Below, piece after piece: positions 25,150 to 35,042 of a stretch of DNA of 64,000 bases. This stretch comes from Patellaria atrata CBS 101060. Lineage: Eukaryota; Ascomycota; Dothideomycetes; Patellariales; Patellariaceae. The first letter of the stretch is position 1; every line of letters starts with the position of its first letter. The stretch is from NCBI GenBank assembly GCA_010093705.1, contig MU006093.1, forward strand, positions 699,912 to 763,911, given 5' to 3'. A program made the position numbers and the translations under genes. The notes below the pieces were generated by a model. It did not search any database, was not told where the DNA came from, and worked only from the letters and a program-made list of their open reading frames with translations.

Positions 25150-26049
25150 GCTCGCGCTACTGGCGCCAATCCTGGTAGATTAGGGTTCTTTGGGGGGACG
25201 TTTATGGGGGAGTTCACGCTGTGAATGGATTGATGTGGATTGGCATTCTTTGAATGGCCTGGGAATTTGGCGTTGGGGAGGGGGGAGGATTCATCTCATT
25301 ATCTGTACTAATTAATGACTGCGGAGGAATATCACCTTAGGCAACTGAAATCAAATTTTGCCGAAAGCATCAAACAATGACTGTTCACTAGGCGTTACCT
25401 GTTCTACGTGATATTATCCCCTTCCCAGTGTATCTATATTGAGAGGGTAACCACGACCTAGGAATAACCGTACACACGTATCAAAGACTGGGGACTTATC
25501 AGATTTGCATATTATGCATTCGCCGTAATTTTTCACCCATGGTAGGGTTCCTCCATACTGCACGCTCCCTCTGAAGACAGTCTCCAACTCCTCTGTATAG
25601 GATGGAGGAAATGTATGCGAGATTCCGATTATTCGTACGCCTTTGACCGTACCAGAAGGGAGATCGACTGAAAACGTAGGGCTAACAGGTTATAGTAGTT
25701 ATTTTGTAAGTGTATAAAAACGAAAAATGCCAATTCCGACAAAGGTGATAATTCGGACTCAATAGCATGTCGATTCATGTTAAGCAAGTGTGCAAGGCGT
25801 AGGGATGCAGACCCAGCAGGAAAGGTGATAGATAGACTTGGAAGTCCAAACCGACGAAAAGGGGAAGCAGTCGCGCTAACACGTGATGTCGCGACTTTTG
25901 GTACCTAAATCCCCTTTTATTATGGTATGTCCGGCGGAGCGACCTAGAAGGAAAAACACGGCATCACATCTATTATCTATAATCTATTATCTATCTCCAT
26001 TATCCATTACCATCGCCCTGTTATTAGCACATGTGCTGTTTCTGTCATT
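25150..26049. other. intergenic, nothing recognised
   Basis: About 900 bp between two plus-strand genes. A run of TCTATTATCTATAATC-type microsatellite-like DNA lies near 25,970-26,000, just before the next ATG. No gene or RNA was seen. Confidence 0.4.
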
Positions 26050-27007
26050 ATGCCTCCCAATTCCAAGTCACTCATCCGGACAGCTTTTGAATATTCTCTC
26101 CTTATAGTCCCGCTGTATCTACTCGCCGGTGCTCCGCTCTTACGCTCATTTTTTGGTTCTCCTGGTGAGACCGATGACGAAGTTGCTGATCTTATTTCAA
26201 AACTCAATACCTCAACTCTAATGATTCCTGATGAAGATTTGATATGCCCGAAATCTACTTATGTAGTTCATATATTATCTAGAGATCCACTGGTTGCTTA
26301 TATAGAAGATTTTATTAGAAATGATGAGGCAAGCCATCTTGTTGAGATCAGGTAAGGAAGATACTTATTGTGATCTTCACTGCGTGCATTTTATTTACCA
26401 ATTTGCTAATAATGACAGTGAACCGAACTTCACACCGTCGACGGTGTGGGCAGGTAGTGAAGAGAGTCATGACATGACTATAAGGCTTTCAGAAAAAGCT
26501 TTACTCCCTCGAGATCACACCGTAAAGTGCATCGAAGCTCGAGCTCGAGCATTTCAGGGTTGGCGTCCCGATGTGTTCATAGAAGAACTCTACAGTCAAC
26601 GCTATGGCCCAAGCGGCTACTATCGACATCATTTTGATGGTGGAGTATCATCATCTAGATTCGGCCGAATCTCAAGCTTTATGGTTTATCTTGATGCGAG
26701 TTGCACTGGCGGCGGGACCAATTTTCCAAAGCTCAAAAGGCCGGAGAATAAGAGCTGGTGCAAATTCATCGAATGTGGAGACGAGATTAGCAAAGGTATC
26801 GATGGTGAGGAGTTAGAAGGTATAACCTTTAAAGCGATCAAAGGAAATGCGCTTTATTGGGAAAACTTCCGTCCCGACGGCTCGATGTATGAAGAGAGCT
26901 GGCACGCTGGCTTGCCAGTGAAGACGGGCACGAAGATCGGACTGAATATCTGGAGTTGGTATCAAAAGGGATATGAAGAACTACTCAAGTCACAGAAATC
27001 TCCATGA
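26050..27007 (+). CDS. prolyl 4-hydroxylase-like 2OG-Fe(II) dioxygenase
   Basis: Uses Fe(II), O2 and 2-oxoglutarate to hydroxylate a protein or small substrate. Two exons (26050-26351 and 26419-27007) with agreeing phase give 296 aa. A hydrophobic stretch at about 12-35 looks like a type II membrane anchor. The iron ligands are visible: H172-x-D174 in YYRHHFDGG and H263 in ESWHAGLPV, with K273 ten residues on to bind 2-oxoglutarate. The length and the anchor match fungal members of the P4H alpha-subunit catalytic family, many of which reside in the ER. The target is unknown. The flanking genes give no hint. Confidence 0.88.
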
Positions 27008-27952
27008 AGGAGTGGAGTCCCATTTCTATCACCCAGAAACTAGATATTCTTGAACTGGAATCCATACGCGGACGACGACTTTCCTAACTCAATCACTAAT
27101 AAAGGATTTCCATTGTCAAATTGACATTCAAACTTTCAACCTATCTTTACGTTTCATTACTGTATTTGGTTATCGATAGTTATTTCAACGAGTTGCCACC
27201 CGAGGCACCCCTTGAACGGCTTCCCCGAAAATTATTATCATTCTCCTCTAGGATCTTCCCAAATGCTCAGAAATACAACTGGAACTAGCACAGTTGGCGG
27301 TATCTGACTGGACATCGCCGAATTTATGTCTGAAGAGTTTGGCGTGCGCACCAAAAGTCGAGCTGGATTTTATGATTAGTGAACATTTTTGGAGTGAGTA
27401 AGCAACGAAATCTGCTGTCTCGGCAACCGAGGCTGCATATCTAGGCGGAAGGAAGCATGACTTTGTATCATCACTTCAATATCTACAGCTTTAGTGCTGC
27501 AACTCTAAGGCTGCCCTTCGCCATCTAGCCAACGCAAATATATCCCAACGAAGAAACAAAAATGCGACAACCAAACTTCAATTGTGCACTTATACCGAAT
27601 ATGCCAGGATTCGGCTTCTTCTAAGTCCGAGGGATTTGCAATATTAGATTCAATGTTTCTATTTTATTCTTTTACTCTCCTAGCGATTTGCACCTTACTA
27701 TTTCGACGTTTCTTAAAGCCCAAGTTTTGCTCCTTGATTACTTTCTGTCTGATGTTTTGGCTAAGCGATCAGCCCTAACATATAAGGCATTGATTACCTA
27801 CATGTGTTATCTAATAATGATGTTCAGATATTTGATATAACTTGACTTTCTTTATCGCCAAAATTTCAACTTTGAAAAAAGTCATCAGGACTAAGTAGAA
27901 CGCGAGGTGCCTCACATTGAGAGACATAGGCTACAGCGAATCACTCGTACAC
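27008..27952. other. intergenic, nothing recognised
   Basis: About 945 bp. One hydrophobic 64-codon frame at 27,584-27,778 lacks an ATG at its start and lacks splice partners. No repeat or RNA gene was seen. Confidence 0.4.
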
Positions 27953-29412
27953 ATGATGCAGAACGAAACTCCGCGGCGCAGTGGACGATTCCATAACAAA
28001 CGCTCAATTGACACGGTACAGCAGACCGAGGATAAGAGCACGAACGAGAGTCCTACTGAGGTAGGTCTAAGCGTAACACACTTTTAGTAGCTGAGCTTAT
28101 GTCGGAGTAGAGGCGTAGGCGTCAACTCCGGATAGCACAACGACAATACCGAGCACGAAAGGACACCTCAATATCAACTCTTCACGTCGAAGTAGGTTCC
28201 TTAAGAACCGTTATCGGCCAACTCGACAACACCATATCCCAATTTCGAGTCCGCGCAACAGAACTAGGTCTCGACCAACTCGCCCCTCTAATAGCCGAAG
28301 ACCTCGACAAGACCGTTGAATCTGTCAAATCCCTAACCTACTTTGCAAGATCCAGCGGTATCACAAGACCATCGGCTGGAGTATTCCAGAGTCTGACGGG
28401 AGCGGGCTCCAACAGCTCAACTGACATTGAAACCAGTCCAACTAGAGATGTCGCATATACTGAGAGCTTACCAAACATATATACTCCTTCTATACAACTG
28501 AGCCTGAATACATTGTACAGTGCCTCCGAATATCCACTTACCCAAACTCTCGTAACCCATCCATCCCCAGGGGACGCCCTTCTACCGTTCGGCTGCCGTC
28601 TATACAGATACAGCGCCGAGCTCGCCTACACGCTCCTCTTGCGCGCAAACAGCATGCCACCCGCCCTCGTCGAGCGCGTATTCAGTCTCAACTACCTGTA
28701 CTTCGAACACGAACAACTCATCACCCGATTCCGCAACTTCCTCGATGGCATCGACAAAGGTATAGTCGACCTCCGTAAAGGGAGGAAGGAACACCTAACC
28801 CGCCTTGCCCACAGTAGCAGCAGTACTACAAATCAGGCTGAACCACGTCCATCTGCTCTTCCGTGTCCACTCAAGATGCCACCGCTGGCGGATGAGGATG
28901 TCGACGACGTCCTCGCTTACCTCAATTTTGATGGCCGCTTTTTGGACCCGTATGAGGTCGAGCAGTATCTCGTTGCCAAGGGCGTCGAGTTTGGCCCTGA
29001 TCCGAATGTTGCTGTGTTACGCCGACAACGCAGCTGTTTTAGTGAGGACGCTTTCTTACCTACGGGCTTTGCGATCGAGTTGGATTCCGAGGTTCTGGAC
29101 TTGGATCCAGTTCAGGAAAGGAATCCAACTACGGACTACAGCGGGACGATCCCACCTGACGGGTTCTGGGAGGCGGAGAAGGTGCTGTATGAAGGATTAG
29201 AGAACGGGAGTGGAGAGAATATGACGTCCTTTCCCGCTTTCAGTCGTCTTCAAAGGGCTCGAGAGACGTTTGAGGAAGTAAACGAGGACACGGTAAAGGT
29301 GGATGTCAATGTATTATTGAAGGAGTTATCGGCATTAGCGGTTTGTTGTGTGAGGACGCCGGGCTATCGGGTTGAGAATGTGGACACCGCGCTTAATACT
29401 GCGATTGTATAA
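27953..29412 (+). CDS. bZIP-type transcription factor with a fungal C-terminal domain
   Basis: Likely a nuclear DNA-binding regulator. Two exons (27953-28060 and 28111-29412) give 469 aa in phase 0. The second exon opens with a basic region RRRRQLRIAQRQYRARKD (from residue 37), the RIAQRxYRxRK form typical of a fungal bZIP group. It is followed by a short heptad-like stretch (ISTLHVEVGSLRTVIGQLD). The remaining 400 residues resemble the conserved C-terminal half of that group: LPFGCRLYRYSAELAYTLLL and a PDGFWEAEKVLYE segment. The leucine zipper is short and imperfect, so dimerisation through it is uncertain. Codon use is more GC-rich than in the flanking DNA. Confidence 0.75.
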
Positions 29413-30226
29413 TTCGAGGACCTGAAGGGATTCCGCTTTTCCTTGGGTGACGCGTAGGTGGCTTTGGTTTATTGTCCAATACAATTGGACTGTACGTACT
29501 TTACAGTACAGACAAAACCTAACTGTACAAGATCCAACCTTACAAAACCTTCCGTATCAATAACCCGACTGTATAAATGGCACGTTATAGAGAATGTCGT
29601 TGCCGTACAAAACAGCACCCCAAAAAATGGTCACTCCGAATAGCAAGATGGGCCTGCTGTACCAAAGATCCTGCTATACCAAAGATCCTACTATATCGAA
29701 AGACCCTATTATATAGTATAAAACAACCCTACTATACAAAACGAGCGGAGTATAAGAACGACTCACCTATAAAGTGACAACACAGTATAAAACGACCAGA
29801 CCATAACACAACCGATCTACGGAATAAGTTAGCTATACAAAACGAGCACGTTACAACCTACAGAAGAACCGCGCAACAGTTGCAAAACAACAAACTCGAA
29901 GAAGAAACCTACAACACACATACCCGCTAAACACCAACCTGAAATACTAGCGAAACAATGGACATCATTCCCCTCACTCGAAACGGTAGACTCGGGGTAA
30001 ATCTTCCTATAAAGACGTGCAGTAGCTCATACCATTAACTAGTACACACCGCAAACACATACATCCCCATTCATCCTAACCCTCCCTCCCCTCCCCTACA
30101 AACCAAAAAAAAAAAAAAGAAAACCCCCCCAACTAATTCAAACAAACCACATATCCCAAACACGCCTACAAAACAATACCCACCCTCACCCCCGTACCCG
30201 CAAACCCAACCCATACACCACCCCCC
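29413..30226. repeat. degenerate A/T-rich tandem array and homopolymer tracts
   Basis: Between about 29,480 and 29,900 the sequence is a diverged array of units around 14-20 bp built on CTATAC-AAA-(G/A)A-CCC/ATCC. The clearest units lie at 29,657-29,750 (CTGTACCAAAGATC, CTGCTATACCAAAGATC, CTACTATATCGAAAGACC). It contains many TATA-like words and no coding potential. A poly-A tract followed by poly-C lies at about 30,105-30,128. No transposon structure is apparent. Confidence 0.55.
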
Positions 30227-32298
30227 CTAAAGCCCCCTCTGCGAATCCATCAGTGTAATCTCCTCCTCCGTAGCATACCCCTCCTCCATATCCTCATCCA
30301 CGACATCCGAGATCAGGACCTGCTCAGTGCGTGAACCAGTCTCATAATCGACAACATCAGAAACAAAGATAGGGTGAGCGCATGATTCCGACCGAGAGTC
30401 TGAAGTAGCGATTCCGCCGTCTCTGTCTCCGGCTCGGTCCGGTAAATCTGGGAGTAAGTCAGTGCCATTCCCAAACCCCCATAAAAAAACTCAAAAGATG
30501 TTTGAATTATGGGTATATAGCTACTAACACCCAAACAAAACAAACAAGCACAAAAACACAAAACAAAAAAAAAAGTAGTGAAAAAATTCAACTAACCCAA
30601 ACCTAACCCAACCAAGAGCCCCATAACCCTAACATGACAATCAGCCATAACCCTCACCGCCTCATCATCGCCCCTTTTCCTCCTCGCATCCGTCCATGCT
30701 CTCGTCCGCCTCTTCAGGATCCCGTATAGCGTCACCTCGCCCAATTTCTCCGTTGTCTTTAACGAGCCCTGCTTCAAGAGAGTCAGCAGCGTGTTCTCGA
30801 GTAGGAGGGCAAGTTTGGCGTTATCGGATGTGTTGTGGCTGTTTGCCGCATGTGGGAGGAAGTGTCTTTCGAAATCCGCTTGATGCAGTGCGCTTCCGCT
30901 GGAGTACTCGGGGGGAGATGTAGGGAGCAGTGGGCGCATTGTTATTGCGTTGAGGAGGAGTTGGGAGGAGGGGGGAAGAAGTGAGGTTTGTAGGAGCGCG
31001 GTGAAGCGGGAGAGGGGGAGGGAGCGGAGGTACTCGGAGTAGAGGTCGAAGAAATCGCGTTGAGTGTCTAGGAAATGCGGGGTGTCGAGGGAGATTTTGG
31101 ACAACTAGTGTGTTGGGTAAGTTGGATGTTAGGTAAAAGAGAATAAAAGTAGAACTTACGAATGCAAGAATTCGTTGACGGAGGAGGATAGATTCGATAC
31201 CACCGTATGCAGCGATCCCTGGTGATTGGAGTTCGGAACTGGGTGATTTGGTTTCCCTTGCTGATGGTACGTCCTCCATGAGATCATCGTCATCATCTTC
31301 ATTGCCATAGTCTCCCAAGTTGCCTTCCTCGAAGTTCACTCCCTTGGATGGTGTCGGCTTCTTTGTCTGCTTGACTTTCCTCTCTTTCGTCTCATTATGG
31401 AACACCTCCCCGAATTCGTTTAAAAATTTGGCATCCCCGTCGGCAAGGATAGCGCGGAAGATCCTCTTCTGAAAATGACGGTGCTGCCCTTCGCGGAGAT
31501 ATAGTGCCGCCAAACTCTGTTCTAGTGACTTGTCTTTCTCCGGTTTTGATTTCTTATTTTCAGAAAAGCGTTCATTCCAATCAGCTTCCATGACATCAAG
31601 CATATATTCTATCCACATTTTCCATCTCTCCCATCTTTTAGGCCATATTATTGAGCAATTGAATGCCCATCCCACAATATGCCAGAAATCTTCAGCATTT
31701 GCAAATATCGACTCCTCGGTTGCTAGTTTTGAAACGATAACGCGCTCGTTGGGATCATCTTCAGAGGAATCAGAGCGTGCAGTCACTCCTCTACGCTTGC
31801 CTCCGCCACGCCGTGCAGAGTTACCCTTGGAGAAAGCGAAGGCTGTGGATGTATGCGTGTTTATCGCTCCCACTACTTTATTGATCGTGGCCAACGTTTG
31901 GAGGGCTATATTGGAGGCATTCGAGCGCTCGGGAGAGAGTGCTCTTGTAGTTGTGGTCGGATGGACTACTAATGTAGCTAGAAAAGCTAGATGTTGTGGT
32001 GGAGGTATTAGAGCGAGATGTGCATGTTTTGGGGTTGAGGTGGAGGTTCCTGCATTGGTGACGCTGGAGAGAAGACTCAAGCCTTGAATATCTGATCATC
32101 TCAGAGGTATTAGCTTCCTATCCAACCAAAGTAGAGTTTCTAGTTCGTACAATCACCTGCTTCAAAGTATACCGCATAATTATTCTGTATATCGTAGCTC
32201 ATAACCTTTGCGGGGCGGTAGAAAAGTGTCTGAGTTAAGGCATGTTGCAAAGGTATCTTAGAAACTGTAGAACTATTACTGTCAGAAGCACCTGACAT
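30227..32298 (-). CDS. conserved-looking protein of unknown function, 600 aa
   Basis: Four exons with agreeing phases (32298-32157, 32091-31160, 31104-30597, 30447-30227) give 600 aa. I recognise no named family. Features: an N-terminal helical region (LQHALTQTLFYRPAK), a Lys/Arg-rich patch (RRGGGKRRG, about 135), and a Trp-rich core around 175-215 (WHIVGWAFNCSIIWPKRWER, then MLDVMEADWNERF). A basic-acidic disordered segment follows (GNEDDDDDLMEDVPS, about 320), and a helical C-terminal half ends in an acidic tail (DMEEGYATEEEITLMD). There is no signal peptide, membrane helix or obvious catalytic motif. The Trp-rich core looks like a conserved fungal domain, and the charge pattern suggests a nuclear protein. 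Both are inference. Confidence 0.75.
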
Positions 32299-32676
32299 CC
32301 TGAGTAGGTATGTCAATCTCGGTGCTCATACTTGTGTATGAAATTTGGAGTCACGAATTGTATTCGACCCGATGTGGAGTACAAGGAATCGTAAAACGCG
32401 TCATCACATGACAAGACCATCAACCACTAACTTTATTAGGGTTAGTGAGTTGGAGTTGGTGTTTCCCAGCTTTCACGTCGTCATAAGGTTTCCATCACCA
32501 TGATGTCCTTCCTCTCTGCAACAATTGAATAATGATCATTACATGTCATTTTTCTCGCCCAAATCATATGCACAGCCACTTTAGAGAGACATGTATTGCT
32601 AAGAATAGCTACAGCCTACATGTCCCCGCTCAACGTCTATCCAACATGGGATGATGTCATTTGATTGGCGTACAAT

Positions 32677-32687
32677 GTATATAAAAG
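32677..32687 (+). promoter_or_regulatory. TATA box-like site
   Basis: TATATAAAAGG is a near-perfect TATA element. It lies 35 bp before the ATG of the doubtful spliced ORF at 32,712 and about 525 bp before the LURP-one-like gene, so its target is unclear. Confidence 0.35.
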
Positions 32688-32711
32688 GCTTTCCCTAAAA
32701 GGATATTGTCA

Positions 32712-32953
32712 ATGACTACTTACATACGCTTTGACGGCGTAAGGGAGCCCTTGAGGTACAGCAAGCTGAGCAATTTATTCCCAGCCATTCATCAGTAAGG
32801 TCTATCTTGTGTCTCCTAACTTACTACCTCGAACAACGCATTATATTATCTTCCAGCCCCCGAAGTGTCCATGTCTCGATGATGCACTGCCCCCATCCCC
32901 ATCCTTCTGTCTGCAATGCTGCTTCCGCAACAACCGAGCCCTTGCACGAATGA
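32712..32953 (+). CDS. possible small spliced gene, 59 aa (doubtful)
   Basis: An ATG frame (MTTYIRFDGVREPLRYSKLS) runs to a strong donor GTAAGG at 32,795. The 62-nt intron has a CTAAC branch-site word near 32,815 and ends TTCCAG at 32,856. Joining gives 59 codons to a TGA at 32,953. A different frame of exon 2 reads as a Cys-rich segment (CPCLDDALPPSPSFCLQCC) and looks at least as protein-like, so the frame, and coding itself, is uncertain. It could instead be a non-coding RNA or the 5' part of the next transcript. The intron is better supported than the protein. Confidence 0.3.
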
Positions 32954-33018
32954 CATAAACACGTAGATCCTGCTGACTTGGTCACTTGGTGCTGTAAGTT
33001 GTTTGTCTTGACTCGACT

Positions 33019-33024
33019 TATAAA
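33019..33024 (+). promoter_or_regulatory. TATA box of the LURP-one-like gene
   Basis: TATAAA lies 178 bp upstream of the ATG at 33,202. It is followed by a CT-rich tract near 33,040-33,130, the usual look of a strong fungal promoter and transcription start region. Confidence 0.4.
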
Positions 33025-33201
33025 CACCGCGACTCACTACCAGACTCTCTTATTTTTTTTCTATCAAGTCGTCCATCAACATTTCTATTAAACTCAAACC
33101 CAAAGCAAACTTTCCTTCCTACAGACATTCCAAATCATAAAACCTTTCTTGATAGTCCACTCCATACCAAACACGCTCAACTCCATCATACATAATCCAC
33201 A

Positions 33202-34052
33202 ATGGCAACTCTACCACAGCAGGTGCCACCGCAACCCCAATTCGCATCTAACATGCCCCAAGTTGTTCCCCAAGCCGCCCCAGGAGCAGGACATCAGCAT
33301 CAACCATTGAGTCACGACTCCGCCCAACATGCACCACCACCAGCAAAACAGGCACCCACAAGCACTACCACCGCAGCCCCAGAAACCGCTCACCTCTCCT
33401 CGGTCGGAACCGAAATCGGCATCTTCAAACCCTTCATCGCACAAAAATCAGAAACGCTCATCCTAACTGAGCGCTTCGGCCTCTCAGGCGACAGCTTCAG
33501 GATCCAAAACCTCGAAGGGCGCCCGATCCTGCAAGTCGAGGGCAAAGTCGCTACTATCAGCGGCAGGAAGATCGTCCGCGATATGGCAGGCAACGAGCTC
33601 TTCCATATCAGGAAGAAGCATTTGGCCCTGTTCCAAACCTTCTATGCCGAGGATAGTAAAGGTGAGCGCTTTTTCGAGGTTAAGGGTAAATTCGCGCGTA
33701 AGTTCAACCGACAACTATGTGTCTCTTCGCAAGTACTGTGCATGCAGTGAAAGTTAAGCAGCCTTACTGATTATTTTCTTCAGTTTTGGGTTCCAAAGCC
33801 GTAGGCACATTCCGCGGCTTCTCCGGCGAGGAACACCGCCTCACCATGGAAGGCAACTGGCTCAACAGCAAAGCCGACATCGTCGACGAGGCGACGGGCA
33901 AGACTGTCGCGACGATCAACCGCAAACGCTGGAACGCACGGGACCTCATCGGGGGCCAGCAGACGTATCAAGTCACCATCGCACCCGGCATGGATATGGC
34001 ACTCATCGTCGCCATGTGCATCATGCTGGACGAGAGGCGGAACGAGAAGTGA
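33202..34052 (+). CDS. LURP-one-related / tubby C-terminal-like protein
   Basis: Two exons (33202-33697 and 33784-34052) give 254 aa. Residues 1-65 are Gln/Pro/Ala-rich and disordered. From about 72 the protein follows the LURP-one-related (tubby-like barrel) pattern: a strand pair around LILTERFGLSGDSFRIQN, then EGRPILQVEGK, GRKIVRDMAGNELFHIRKK, and, after the intron, the GNWLNSKADIVDEATGKTVA strands. It ends with a hydrophobic helix (GMDMALIVAMCIMLDERRNE) as in the fold. Plant LOR members act in defence and related scramblases bind membranes. Fungal members have no well-defined role. Codon use is strongly GC3-biased and the promoter has a TATA box, which suggests good expression. Confidence 0.85.
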
Positions 34053-34695
34053 GTAGCATAGACGTGATGCAATATCACGCCGCTACCTTGCTATTGTATA
34101 TCTTATTTGCTCTGTTTATTGGCATGGGCTTTGGAAGGGGAAGGAGGCGTTCACGGGCTTCACGACAGATTCCCCAAACCAGCAACTCTCTACATTTCGA
34201 GATTCTCGTTGACACGGCTGTGATTTAGTGGATACAATAGACGGCGCTGGCAGTCGGGAGTGGCGGTAGTAGTCGATGGGCCCCAGTGGTAGGTAAAGAT
34301 GCTTTAGATTCTAGTGACATGGTGGGACTGGCCGTGACTCACTATAAAAAATTTTTTTATCATGAGATCGGATCTATCCTGATGATGTTTCTTTGAGCTA
34401 TAAGCATGAGCGTGCATCGGTGTACTTGTATCGTGCTAAGGTGGCTCTAATGGATAAGCGATATACCACTCTATTTACATCCCTGTATCCAATCTGCATG
34501 CTTATGTGAACTTTTGGATGATTAAAATGGCTCCGTATGGTCATCTCGGTCAATTTACAATATCCGGCCCTCATGTACTGTACAGAAGCCGGACACAAAC
34601 GTGAGAAGAAGCCATTAGTTCCACCTTAACTTGACCATATGGTAGGTAGCAAAACATCTTACCCATCTACGAGGGTGAACACCATGTATCTTATA

Positions 34696-34720
34696 ATATG
34701 ATATGATATGATATGATATA
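34696..34720. repeat. (ATATG)n microsatellite
   Basis: Four perfect ATATG units followed by ATATA. A short pentanucleotide repeat in non-coding DNA. Confidence 0.85.
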
Positions 34721-34820
34721 CATTTGATTCCTGCTAGTCAAGCTAACTAAGCTATCACCTACATCTACGGCAGGTATAGGTATCGTAATCCACAAACCAC
34801 ATCGCACGACCCAACAAAGT

Positions 34821-34875
34821 CAAGTCAAGTCAAGTCAAGTCAAGTCAAGTCAAGTCAAGTCAAGTCAAGTCAAGT
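34821..34875. repeat. (CAAGT)n microsatellite, 11 units
   Basis: Eleven consecutive perfect CAAGT units, with one degenerate unit on each side (AAAGT before, CAATT after). It lies about 170 bp beyond the 3' end of PRP24. A likely length-polymorphic locus. Confidence 0.95.
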
Positions 34876-35042
34876 CAATTCAAGCTCACCTCCTCTCACA
34901 AGGTTTTGTATGATTCCACATCGCCCCTCTGGTCCCCGAAGTCCCTAAACATGCACAAAGCCGCTTATCTAGCGGTCTTTCCCAGAACTCCCCGAGTCCG
35001 AAGTAACAACACTCCAACCTCCACAAAAGTTCCTCTCACTCT

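Larger units (their letters stand above)
34053..35042. other. intergenic with two pentanucleotide microsatellites
   Basis: Apart from the two microsatellites listed separately, this 990-bp stretch between converging genes shows no gene. A 70-codon plus-strand frame directly after the LURP-one-like stop (34,016-34,228) is unsupported. Confidence 0.4.

Noticed and set aside
27584-27778. 64-codon hydrophobic plus-strand frame
   Set aside because: Starts at a non-ATG codon and has no upstream exon. Treated as chance.
29458-29777. Short plus-strand frames within the CTATAC array
   Set aside because: They are by-products of the tandem repeat composition. No coding signal.
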